DNA of 12,935 nucleotides from JACPPO01 sp965262505. Its GTDB lineage: Bacteria; Acidobacteriota; Vicinamibacteria; Vicinamibacterales; UBA2999. Shown here one piece after another: positions 6,280 through 12,935 of this stretch. The notes under the pieces were generated by a model. It did not search any database. It worked only from the letters and a program-made list of their open reading frames with translations, and had not been told where the DNA came from. Every line of letters begins with the position of its first letter. The stretch's first letter is position 1. The position numbers were made by a program, and so were the translations under genes. The DNA is taken from positions 1 through 12,935 of the forward strand of contig CBDHFM010000027.1 in the NCBI GenBank assembly GCA_965262505.1. The letters are read 5' to 3'.

Positions 6280-6536
6280 TGCCGGGTCTTCGTCGCTCGT
6301 TTTCGTGCGAAGTATTGCGCGCACAACGTGTCGCTGCAGATCTTGCAGATGTTCTCTCCGGTTGCGGCCGGCCGCCCGCAGTCGTGTACGCACATTCCCT
6401 TTGCGAACAGTTCTCGGCGTCGGGCGCGTCGCGTCCGTTCCTTCTCGCTCTGGCGCTTCACTCCGGTCTCCTTCGCGGTTGACCGCTCGCCTCTGGCTCC
6501 TGGCGTTCCTCTACAGTTGCGCCGGTCTCGCCTTCC

Positions 6537-6767
6537 TCACGATGCCGCTGCCTCGGCGCGGTCCTCGCACCGAGGACACCGCCCGTGCCTGCCGGCTTCG
6601 TCCAGGGGCCCGGCGCATCCCGGGCATGTGTGTTCCTCGATCTCTGCGATGGCGTCGTCGATTACCGCGGTCCCGTAGCCGCGTTGGGTCATCAGATCGC
6701 GAGCTTTTCGCAGCGTGGTCAGCTCCTCGCCCGGTTTTTCGGACTCGGTCTCTACGCGCGTGAACAT
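6537..6767 (-). CDS. Small zinc-ribbon protein, function unknown
   Basis: A 76-residue acidic protein. An N-terminal helical stretch (SEKPGEELTTLRKARDLMTQ) precedes a C-terminal two-knuckle zinc ribbon, CPGCAGPLDEAGRHGRCPRC (CxxC-x13-CxxC). The start ATG at 6767 has AAAGG eight bases upstream. It appears to be the first gene of a short leftward operon with the interrupted cysteine-rich gene, and is divergent from the ParB-like gene, with 149 bp between the starts. Small proteins of this sort are common on phages and plasmids. No specific family is recognised. Confidence 0.6.
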   Translation of the reverse strand: MFTRVETESEKPGEELTTLRKARDLMTQRGYGTAVIDDAIAEIEEHTCPGCAGPLDEAGRHGRCPRCEDRAEAAAS

Positions 6768-6811
6768 GTTTCTTGCCTTTCTGGGACCCCGTCCTGGTGG
6801 TCCAGTTTTTC

Positions 6812-6842
6812 TTGATCACCGCGGGCACGCGGTGGCTACACT
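6812..6842 (+). promoter_or_regulatory. Possible promoter with an operator-like dyad for the ParB-like gene
   Basis: TTGATC (6812-6817) and TACACT (6837-6842) resemble -35 and -10 boxes, with a long 19-bp spacer. The spacer is largely a perfect dyad, CACCGCG-GGCA-CGCGGTG (6817-6834), the expected place for a repressor or autoregulator site. It lies in the only divergent intergenic gap of this region and would leave a leader of about 70 nt before the ATG at 6917. The ParB-like product has an HTH and is a natural candidate for binding, but that is inference. Confidence 0.3.
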
Positions 6843-6916
6843 GTGGCTCAACGCCGGAGTCCGTGCAGAGCGCTCCGTTGGAGCCTCTGTTCGCTGTTTC
6901 CTGGGATGGAGAGATC

Positions 6917-7815
6917 ATGACCCGACCGGGGGAGAAGTCAGCGGCGCTGTCTGCTCGTTCAGTGCCGTCTCTGCCTTCATCGGCGCCCAAGCAAGAGCAC
7001 CTTGCCCTTGCTGACCTCGACTCGACTGGCTCTGCCCACGTCCGCTTGGAGATCGCGGCGGACACCGTCGCCGACTACGCGGATCTTCTCAAAGAGGGTC
7101 GGGAGTTCCCGCCGATTACCGTGTTCCGCAGTGCCGGCAAGCTGTACCTGGCCGATGGCTTCCATCGCGTGGCTGCCCATCTCGCCGCGGGGCGTACCCA
7201 TATCGAGGCCAATGTTCATGAAGGTGGGGCGCACGACGCCCTCTGGTTCGAGCTGGGCGCCAACGCGCAGCATGGCCGCCGCCTCGGCCGTGCCGAGACT
7301 CGCCGTGCCGTCGGCCTTGCGCTGGACCGCACACCGGATGTTTCGTCGAAGTTGATCGCCGACCATGTCGGCTGCAGTTCCGGCCTCGTTGTGAAGGTAC
7401 GCCAGGAGCGGGTGCGCGATGCTGGTGGTTCGGAGGGAGCTCACGAACCTGTTGGCGGCGTCGGTGTCACCCAACAGCGGGACCCCGCTGCGGAGCGGCG
7501 CCAGACCGATCAGGTTGACTCGGAGGACCGTGTCCAGTCGGTGGCGGGGCGTTCCGAGACCAGCACGATGATTCTGAGGATGATGCTCGGCCGTCTTTCG
7601 GCAAGCCTTCCAGCAGGCAGTCGGTCGCTCAATCGACCCGTATTCTCTCGAAGCTGGCGCAGGATGCTGCGCATTTTGGTGACCAGACCCACATGATCGA
7701 CTTCCGGGACCTTGATCCCGAAGAGGTCCTCGGTTGGATTGTCGATCTCAAGAAGGGTCGTGCGGAGATCGCTAAGCTGATCCAGCGGCTCGGACCGGAG
7801 GCCCGCGATGTCTGA
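6917..7815 (+). pseudogene. ParB-like nuclease/HTH protein with a late frameshift
   Basis: Start at ATG 6917 with GGAGAG just upstream. The first part is a ParB-like domain: HVRLEIAADTVADYADLLKE, FPPITVF (64-70), KLYLADGFHRVAAHLAAG (75-92), FELGANAQHGRRLGRAETRR. An HTH follows (SSKLIADHVGCSSGLVVKVR, about 143-162). Such proteins sit on plasmids, phages and islands, and usually bind DNA or act as ParB-fold nucleotide-dependent proteins or nucleases. The frame runs on to 7696, but coding character switches near 7550-7575 to the frame that ends at 7815. That frame encodes an acidic linker and a helical tail (STRILSKLAQDAAHFGDQTH, EEVLGWIVDLKKGRAEIAKL). Joined, the protein would have about 299 residues. 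No slippery heptamer is seen. The core domains are intact, so a truncated protein may still work. The tail could instead start at ATG 7693. Confidence 0.7.
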
Positions 7816-7835
7816 GGTCCCTCGCACATCTCCCT

Positions 7836-7849
7836 GTGCTGATCAGCAC
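7836..7849. other. Perfect 14-bp palindrome between convergent genes
   Basis: GTGCTGATCAGCAC is fully self-complementary. It overlaps the last bases of the HNH remnant and follows the ParB-like stop by 20 bp. It lacks a T-run, so it is not an intrinsic terminator. It could be a protein-binding site or chance. Confidence 0.4.
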
Positions 7850-8102
7850 TGCTCGCGGCAGCGTGATCGCGATCGCTGGGGGCGCTGCTTCCCCGAGCGT
7901 TCCGCCCGGCCCTTGGCCCCGGCGATATTGTGGTCGACCTCGAAGTCGCGGAACGAGAACTCCCGCCGGCAGCCCGTGCACAATGCCTCCTGCTTGCCGA
8001 AGAACTCCCGCTTGTGGGTGCGGTAGGGCCGGGGATGTCGGCGCGATTGCCGCGGCGGAGGGGGAGGTTCTCCAGGTAGTTCTCGTCCCGCTTCGCCGTC
8101 AA
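7844..8102 (-). pseudogene. HNH endonuclease remnant, frameshifted and C-terminally decayed
   Basis: A TTG at 8102 begins MTAKRDENYLENLPLRRGNR followed by ADIPGP. One missing base near 8030 then shifts the frame. Restoring it gives GPYRTHKREFFGKQEALCTG followed by CRREFSFRDFEVDH. This is the conserved front of a known HNH type (RTHK..LFG.Q.G.C.GC...F.FR.F.VDH). The Cys pair and the Asp-His of the active site are present. The expected remainder (NLQLLC..CN) is absent; the corrected frame ends at TGA 7846-7844. The TTG overlaps the exonuclease stop by four bases (TTGA), so the two were probably one leftward operon. Not functional as read. Confidence 0.65.
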
Positions 8103-8815
8103 GGCGCGATGTAGAACTCGTCCTCGAAGTCTTCCTTCGTCTGGATCGTGATGCCGTACTCGCGGGCCTTCGTGGCCTTGCCGGTGGTGGTGTTCTCGTT
8201 CGCCACGAGGAGTGTCGTCACCTTCTTCGATATCCCCCCCGCGAGTCGGCCGCCGGCGTTGGCGATCCGGGCGGCCAGTACCTCGTCGCGGAATCCGCTG
8301 AACACGAACACCTGGTCGTGCAGATCAGCGTCGTAGGCAACTTCGTGAGGCTGCACCTCGCCGTTTGTCGGCAGGGGCGGCAGGTTCACGTTTCCGCCGA
8401 GCAACTGGTTGAGGGCGAGCCAGACGCCCAGCGTGGCGCGGCAGTCGTCCAGAGCTCGGTGTCTCCCCGCTTTCCCGACGCCCAGCCGCTCGGCGAGCGA
8501 AGAGAGTTTGTGTGGTCGCTCGAGCCTTGCCTGTTGCGCCATGCGCATGCTGCAGATCCACTCGTTCCCGGCGAAGGTCCGGCCGAGGAGCCGCGCGTTG
8601 TGCTCGAGGAACCGCCGGTCGAAGTGCGCGTTATGGGCTACGAGGGGCGCGTCTCCGATGAACTCGGCCGCCCTGGACAGCACCTTATCGATGCCGTCCG
8701 CGTCCGCCACGGCCTCGTTCGTGATCCCGGTCATGTGCCGGATCGCCTTCGGGATGTTCCCGGCGGGTCTCACGAGCTCGTTGAACACGGTGTGCCGGGA
8801 GGCGCCGTTCTGTGT
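8099..8815 (-). pseudogene. DnaQ-like 3'-5' exonuclease with C-terminal BRCT domain, N-terminus lost
   Basis: The leftward frame resembles a DEDDh exonuclease from about SRHTVFNELVRP onward: IPKAIRHMTGITNEAVADAD, APLVAHNAHFDRRFLEHNAR (Exo II, near 8620-8650) and GRHRALDDCRATLGVW (Exo III, near 8435-8465). A BRCT domain follows (HDQVFVFSGFRDEVLAARIA, GISKKVTTLLVANEN) to the stop at 8099. The N-terminal Exo I motif (DxE) that holds two of the catalytic acids is missing. Beyond about 8815 the frame merely runs antisense through the ISKra4-like gene. Exonuclease-plus-BRCT proteins act in DNA repair or degradation. This one should be catalytically dead. Confidence 0.75.
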
Positions 8816-8845
8816 TTCGGCCTCCGATGCAAGCCGCGCGGTCGC

Positions 8846-9793
8846 ATGCTCAGCTCGCTGGCGGAAGCGCAGGCGCAGCTCCGCTCCGACGGCATCGCCC
8901 TGGATATCAAGACCCTCCGCTCGACCGCCTATCGCTACGCTGCGCGGGCCCGAGCGGCCCAGCAGAGCGCGGCGTGCGGTCTGCTGGACCGCGTGACCGG
9001 GAAGCGGGTGGTCGTCTCCCTCGACGGGGGCCGCGTCCGTGTGAGGCGCAAGAAGCGTGGCCCCAAGACGAAGAAGGGGCGCAACCGATTCCATACCGAC
9101 TGGAAGGAACCGAAGCTCCTCATCCTGTACGTCGTCGGCGACGACGGGCGACCGTCTCAGACGTGGGCCCCGATCATCGACGGCACGCTCCGGGGACCGG
9201 AGGCGGTCTTCGCCCTGCTGTTGTCGTACGCGCGGCAGATCGGCCTCAACGCCGCTGACAAGGTGCTCTTCATCGCCGACGGCGCGCCCTGGATCTGGCG
9301 ACGCCTCCAGCGCCTCATCGCCGCGCTCGGGCTCTCGCCGACACAGGTGCTGGGGCTGATCGACTTCTATCATGCCGCGAAGCAACTCTCGGACGCGGTC
9401 AAGCTGCGCCGCTGGAGCGCGACGCAACGCACCCGCTGGCTCAACCGCACGCGGGGGCTGCTCAAGCGAGCACGGGTGGACGAGGTGATCACGGCCCTGC
9501 GGGAGCTGTGCCGCGGGCGCACGGCCGGCAAGATCCGCACGCACCTCAACTACTTCCTGAAGAACCGTCATCGTTTCGCCTACACCACAATGGTCGGGCT
9601 CGGGCTTCCGCGGGGCAGCGGCGCCGTCGAAAGCGCCATCCGTCGCGTCATCAATCTCCGCATCAAGGGCGCATCCATCTATTGGCTACCGGAGAGCGTC
9701 GACGCGATTCTTCTCCTGCGGTCTTTCTATAAGTCCGGCAGATGGAACTGTTTGCAGCGGATGGCCATGACGCCGGTGGGTGTGAGCGCGTGA
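8846..9793 (+). pseudogene. ISKra4-like (UPF0236-like) transposase, N-terminally truncated
   Basis: From the ATG at 8846 the frame encodes 315 residues matching the catalytic two thirds of this type: ALDIKTLRSTAYRYAARARA, RVVVSLDGGRVRVRRKKRGP (D60), FHTDWKEPKLLILYVV, KVLFIADGAPWIWRRLQRL (D145), LIDFYHAAKQLSDA, and LPRGSGAVESAIRRVINLRI (E262) with KGASIYWLPESVDAILLLRS. The frame is open upstream to 8318, but there it only runs antisense to the exonuclease fragment. Family members normally have roughly another 100-200 N-terminal residues. The last family-like residues are YKSGRW at about 9743. What follows to 9793 is antisense to the neighbouring gene, so the C-terminus is also altered. Element ends were not found. 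Confidence 0.75.
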
Positions 9794-10296
9794 CCGGGAA
9801 ATCGGGAATGCGCCCGCACCAGTTGCGCGTCGAACGGCGCGAAGCCGGCCAGGTCGACGACGACCGGCAGGCGCTCGAACTCGCGCCCCGTCAGCCCGAG
9901 CACCCAGTGCATTGGGTGGAGCACGGAGTAGACGGCGGGCGCCTCAGGGTGCATCGGAAGCGAGAGCTTCGCTCCCAGCGGTCGTGGGCCTGTCATCCCC
10001 TCCGGGCGGCCATCCGCCCGGCAGAAGACGCTCAGCGCGGTGTACAGCTCGCCAGCATCGGCCGGGTTGCGCTCGAATGGCCCCCGGCCGTCGGGGTAGT
10101 CGATGCGGAGACGTTCCGGCGACCAGTACAACGAGATCGAGTAATCGTCGTTCGACGTCGACACGCCGTCGACGGCATGCAGATCCCGGAACGGTGCGTC
10201 CATCGACCACCGCTCCTGGGCAACCCCCGCAATGCCGGAGATTGCGACGCCCACACATAGCGCCGAGACCGCGAAGCGGCACAATACGGCGATCAC
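9727..10296 (-). pseudogene. Secreted protein of unknown function, C-terminus rewritten by an ISKra4-like fragment
   Basis: A GTG at 10296 begins an apparent signal peptide, VLCRFAVSALCVGVAISGIA followed by GVAQ and the mature start ERWSMDAPFRD. About 189 residues follow with no recognised domain; typical stretches are ISLYWSPERLRIDYPDG, ELYTALSVFCRADGRPE and FERLPVVVDLAGFAPFDAQL. The reading frame is open back to 10476, but the extra N-terminus is Arg-rich and unlike a secretion signal. The ribosome site before 10296 is weak. The last dozen residues (about 9727-9760) overlap the transposase end, so the original C-terminus is probably lost. Confidence 0.5.
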
Positions 10297-10760
10297 CTCG
10301 AGTGGCGTGCGGTCGGGGCGCCATCGAGAACCTGCTTGGGGCACGAAGACACTGGGCCAGGACTCCGGCCAACCGCGCTGGCGAGACCGGGACCTGTTTT
10401 CGCCGGACACCCCAGTGTGCATACGGTCAATTTCCCGGTCGGTCGACACGAGCCAAGCGTACCGGGCAGCGAGCACCGGCCTTCATTCCGGTACCGCTGA
10501 ATCCCGATCTTGGAACGGTGCGCCAACCGCGATCGCCGTCGAAGGCATAGCGCCGCCAGGCACTCTTCATCTGCGTTGAGGTGCTGGGCGGGACCTGCTT
10601 TGGTCCAGGTGCGCCACCTCTTTTCACGATTCTGCAGAGCCGATGTCAGCCGGCCGGGCGACGCCGCATTTGTAGGCTTCCTGGCAGGAAGCCGAATGCC
10701 GCCCTCGTATTCCTCGGCTCGGCGCGAAAGAAACCGATTCAGTTCCAGGAGGGTCGACTC
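10297..10760. other. Intergenic region upstream of the surface protein
   Basis: No convincing gene was found in 464 bp: the open frames are Arg/Ser-rich shadows without good ribosome sites. The right half contains the two hairpins listed separately. The region separates the leftward secreted-protein gene from the rightward surface-protein gene and should hold both promoters, but no clear -35/-10 pair was identified. Confidence 0.4.
10579..10699 (+). promoter_or_regulatory. Structured leader with two hairpins ahead of the surface protein
   Basis: Hairpin 1 (10579-10619): AGGT/ACCT, GGCG/CGCC and ACCTG/CAGGT stack with small bulges around an 8-nt loop. Hairpin 2 (10666-10699): GGCTTCCT (10675-10682) pairs perfectly with AGGAAGCC (10686-10693) across a GGC loop, and GCATT (10666-10670) pairs with AATGC (10695-10699). 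The gene's ribosome site GGAGGG (10748-10753) and ATG (10761) follow about 50-60 nt downstream. This could be a cis-regulatory RNA. I looked for the c-di-GMP-I and cobalamin riboswitch consensus sequences and did not see them. Confidence 0.3.
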
Positions 10761-11732
10761 ATGCTCGTCAGTCGCAACGGTACGCAGGGGTTGATATCGC
10801 AGCACGGTACGGCCTGCTGTGCGGTGTCCAGTCCCGAGCTCACAACAACTCTGGCTCGGTTCCGGGAGAGGCGTGGCGTCGTTCGTTGCGGCTGGGGCTT
10901 GGCTGCCCTGGCCTTGCTCTGTGTTTTCCCGCTGCTCGCCGCGCCTGTGCAGGCACAGCAGGCCACGAACCCCTTGCTCCCCGAGCCGGTGGACGTGAGT
11001 GCAGTGCCCTTGCTGCCTGGACAGATCCGCTTGGGCTGGTGGAGAAACTTCTCCGCCGACCCGGACAACCTGGTGGATAGCCACCAGTACCGGTATCGCG
11101 TTCATTCCGAGAACAACTGGGTGGATTGGACGACCGTGAACCAGACGATGGTCACGCCGCCTGGCTCGGTGGATCCGGAGATCAGAAACTACAACAAGGT
11201 TTTTCTCAACGGTTTGACCGCGGGGACGACCTACGAGTTTAGCGTGCGCTCGGTGGACCGGCACGGCGACACCAGCGCGCCGGTCTCGGCTCTCGGGACG
11301 GCGGTCGGTCAGCGAACGGTCGGCATCGCACGACCAATCCGCTCGGTGCAGGAAGGACAACCGCTTCACGCTGTTTCGCGAGCAGTTAGTTCCTGCCGGG
11401 TCGCCGCGGCCGTCATCGTACGGCAGCTTGATGGTCATCCTGCGGATCAGCGAAACCGGCGACATGCTCAAGCCGCACGGGCGCACCCAAGAAGGATACT
11501 GGTACAAGCAGGTCTATTTCGTGGACGGGGACATCACGCTATCGGTGGAACTGGAAACCGCTGACGACGGCGGTGGGGACGAGCCGGATAGCGAAGTCAC
11601 CGTCGAGGTGATGCCGTATCCCCTGCACCCGGAGAAAAAACCCCGCTGTATAAGCCCCATCCGACCAGTGGCTCGGCGACGGTAACGGTCACCGCCTCCG
11701 GGCGTTCGTCACCCGGCGGGGAGGCGGAGCCG

Positions 11733-12053
11733 CTGACCGCAGCCTTCGAGGGGCTGCCGGAGGCGCACGACGGCCAGACCGCCTTTACCTTCCGCATCGT
11801 GTTCAGCGAGGCGGTCGTGGTCACGCCCGAGGTGATGCGGACGCGTGTCCTGACGGTGGCGGGAGGCGCCGTGACCGGCGCGGCCCGCGTCGACGCGGAG
11901 ACCGGCGTGTGGGTGATCACGGTCACGCCGGCCACGCGCGAGGAGTTGTCGGTGTCTCTGGCCCCGGCGGCGGATTGTGAGGCGGCCGGTGCCGTCTGCA
12001 CATCGGACGGCCAACCCCTGTCACTCGGGGCGGCGCACATCGTCAGCGGCCCG
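11733..12053 (+). repeat. Surface-protein repeat unit 1 (about 107 residues)
   Basis: Begins LTAAFEGLPEAHDGQTAFTF and ends near CTSDGQPLSLGAAHIVSGP. It aligns over its whole length with unit 2 (12087-12413): LTA.FE.LP..HDG..AF.FR.VFSE, then G..VTGA.RVD, V...P....., A..DC......CT and the final GP. A conserved pair of cysteines (DCEAAGAVC) suggests a disulfide. Confidence 0.75.
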
Positions 12054-12086
12054 GGTCCGGACACCCAAACGCCGGAGGAGTCGGCG

Positions 12087-12413
12087 CTCACGGCGAGCTT
12101 CGAGCGCCTGCCGCAATCGCATGACGGCGCGAGCGCGTTCCGCTTCCGTGTCGTCTTCAGCGAGGAAATCGGGATCGGCTTCCGGTCGATGCGCGACGAC
12201 TCGTTCACGGTGCATGGGGGCCAGGTGACCGGGGCGCGGCGGGTGGACGGTCGCCACGACCTGTGGGAGATGACGGTCGAGCCGGACTCGGATACAGACG
12301 TGACGATCACGCTGCCGGCGGGGCGCGACTGCCAGGTCTCCAGGGCGATCTGCACCCGGGGTGAGAACCGGCGGCAGCTGAGCAACAGCCCGTCGGCCAC
12401 TGTCGCCGGCCCG
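12087..12413 (+). repeat. Surface-protein repeat unit 2 (about 109 residues)
   Basis: Begins LTASFERLPQSHDGASAFRF and ends near LSNSPSATVAGP. It has the same fold pattern and cysteine pair (DCQVSRAIC) as unit 1, diverged at the DNA level, so this is an old duplication rather than a slippage product. Confidence 0.75.
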
Positions 12414-12935
12414 GCGGACGAGCCGGAGAGGAACACGGCGGCGACAGGGACGCCGACCATCAGCGGGACGCCGCAAGTCGGCGAGGAGCTGACCGCCTCG
12501 ACGTCGGGCATCTCCGACGCCGACGGGCTGGACAACGCGAGCTTCGGCTACCAGTGGATCCGCACGGACACCGACATTCAGGGGGCGACTGGCTCGACCT
12601 ACACGGCGGTGGACGCCGATGAGGGCAAGCGGCTGAAGGTCCGGGTTAGCTTCACCGACGACGCCGGCAACGCAGAGAGCCTCACTAGTGGACGTGCGCG
12701 TGCGGACGCTGCTGGTGCACCAGGACCAGGACTTCTCCGAGCGGGGCGTATCGCTGTCTGTGAGCTACAACCCGACGCCGTCGACGCCGCTCGGCTTCGT
12801 GGCGCGCGTGGCGCCGTCGTGGGGCGGGCAGGCGACCAGCGGGGCGCAGGCGCTGTGGGGCCGCGAGACGATGGGCGGGATGGCGCACGGCGGGCTCGCG
12901 CAGGGCAACCGCCTTGATGGCGAGGTGGGCTACGG

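Larger units (their letters stand above)
6204..6461 (-). pseudogene. Cysteine-rich small protein gene interrupted by the IS4 element
   Basis: The GTG start at 6461 has a good ribosome site (AAGGAG, 6 nt upstream). The first 65 codons encode a basic N-terminus (MKRQSEKERTRRARRREL) and a probable zinc-binding knuckle, CVHDCGRPAATGENICKICS, with cysteines 24, 28, 39, 42 and 47. Codon 65 is the last inside the 13-bp duplication. Residues 66-85 (SPFKVHVTSEAPPQTNKHVG) come from the IS end and are not original. Removing the IS and one duplication copy lets the frame continue left from 4218 to TAG at 3805 (202 residues in all). The zinc-binding part may still be made. Function unknown; it sits 75 bp downstream of the zinc-ribbon gene in the same direction. 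Confidence 0.6.
10761..12935 (+). pseudogene. Large secreted multi-domain surface protein with C-terminal beta-barrel, frameshifted, runs off the right edge
   Basis: ATG 10761 has a strong ribosome site (GGAGGG, 7-nt spacer). A long n-region precedes a signal sequence (CGWGLAALALLCVFPLLAAP followed by VQAQ). Domains in order: fibronectin III (about 10980-11310; QYRYRVHSENNWVDWT, LNGLTAGTTYEFSVRSVDRH); a Calx-beta-like domain (about 11329-11620; NRFTLFREQ, VILRISETGDMLKP, TLSVELETADD); two tandem repeats; an Ig-like domain (about 12438-12680; GTPTISGTPQVGEELTAS, FGYQWIRTDTDIQGAT, DEGKRLKVRVSFTDDAGNAE); and part of a beta-barrel (RTLLVHQDQDFSERGVSLSV, PTPSTPLGFVARVAPSWGGQ, ALWGRETMGGMAHGGLAQGN). 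The frame shifts near 11350, 11640 (AAAAAACCCC) and 12685. Without correction, translation ends soon after the fibronectin domain, at 11564. Likely exported and outer-membrane anchored, autotransporter-like. Confidence 0.7.

Noticed and set aside
6977..7474. 165-codon minus-strand frame opposite the ParB-like gene
   Set aside because: Antisense shadow; the plus strand carries the recognisable ParB-like and HTH motifs.
8318..8845. N-terminal extension of the ISKra4-like transposase frame
   Set aside because: It is antisense to the exonuclease fragment and lacks transposase features.
8816..9571. Long N-terminal extension of the exonuclease frame
   Set aside because: This part is antisense to the ISKra4-like transposase and resembles no protein. 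Only the part below about 8815 matches the exonuclease family.
10560..10700. Known riboswitch (c-di-GMP-I, cobalamin)
   Set aside because: The conserved sequence blocks of these classes were not found by eye; only generic hairpins are supported.
10293..11507. 404-codon minus-strand frame
   Set aside because: Antisense to a signal peptide and fibronectin III domain that read well on the plus strand; no domain on the minus strand.

Overview
The window is GC-rich DNA in which most of the sequence is transposase genes, insertion-sequence (IS) ends, and truncated or frameshifted host and accessory genes. The right end carries pieces of a secreted multi-domain protein that seems to end in an outer-membrane beta-barrel, so a Gram-negative, perhaps proteobacterial, organism is likely. 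I cannot name the organism. Four transposase types occur: an IS1182/IS5-like DDE transposase (two copies), IS630, IS4 and an ISKra4-like (UPF0236-like) one. No rRNA, tRNA or CRISPR array was seen.

Layout. 1-1210: right part of one IS1182/IS5-like element, a leftward transposase plus a divergent DUF6788-type gene. 1231-3160: a complete second copy (inverted ends about 18 bp, 4-bp ACTT flanks). Both copies sit in the 3' end of a leftward IS630 transposase remnant (3161 to about 3800). The 20 bp between them still continues the IS630 reading frame. 3805-4231: coding-like leftward DNA of unknown family. 4232-6266: a well-delimited IS4-family element with 16-bp perfect terminal inverted repeats and a 13-bp direct target duplication. 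It carries the transposase and a translationally coupled KTSC-domain gene as cargo. It interrupts a small cysteine-rich gene, whose first 65 codons remain at 6267-6461.

6537-8820: remnants of an accessory region. These are a small zinc-ribbon gene, a divergent ParB-like nuclease/HTH gene with a late frameshift, a frameshifted HNH endonuclease and an N-terminally truncated DnaQ-like exonuclease with a BRCT domain. About 8820-9750: the C-terminal two thirds of an ISKra4-like transposase, whose flanking genes both lost their near ends. 9727-10296: a leftward secreted protein of unknown function with a rewritten C-terminus. 10297-10760: a structured non-coding leader. 10761-12935: a signal peptide, a fibronectin III domain, a Calx-beta-like domain, two tandem approximately 110-residue repeats, an Ig-like domain and a partial beta-barrel, spread over two reading frames by three shifts.

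The most interesting items are the IS4 element with its KTSC cargo and a hairpin that can hide the transposase ribosome binding site, and the double IS insertion 16 bp apart in an older transposase gene. The many frameshifts, at least one at a homopolymer, could be real decay or indel errors in the assembly. The sequence alone cannot decide between these.
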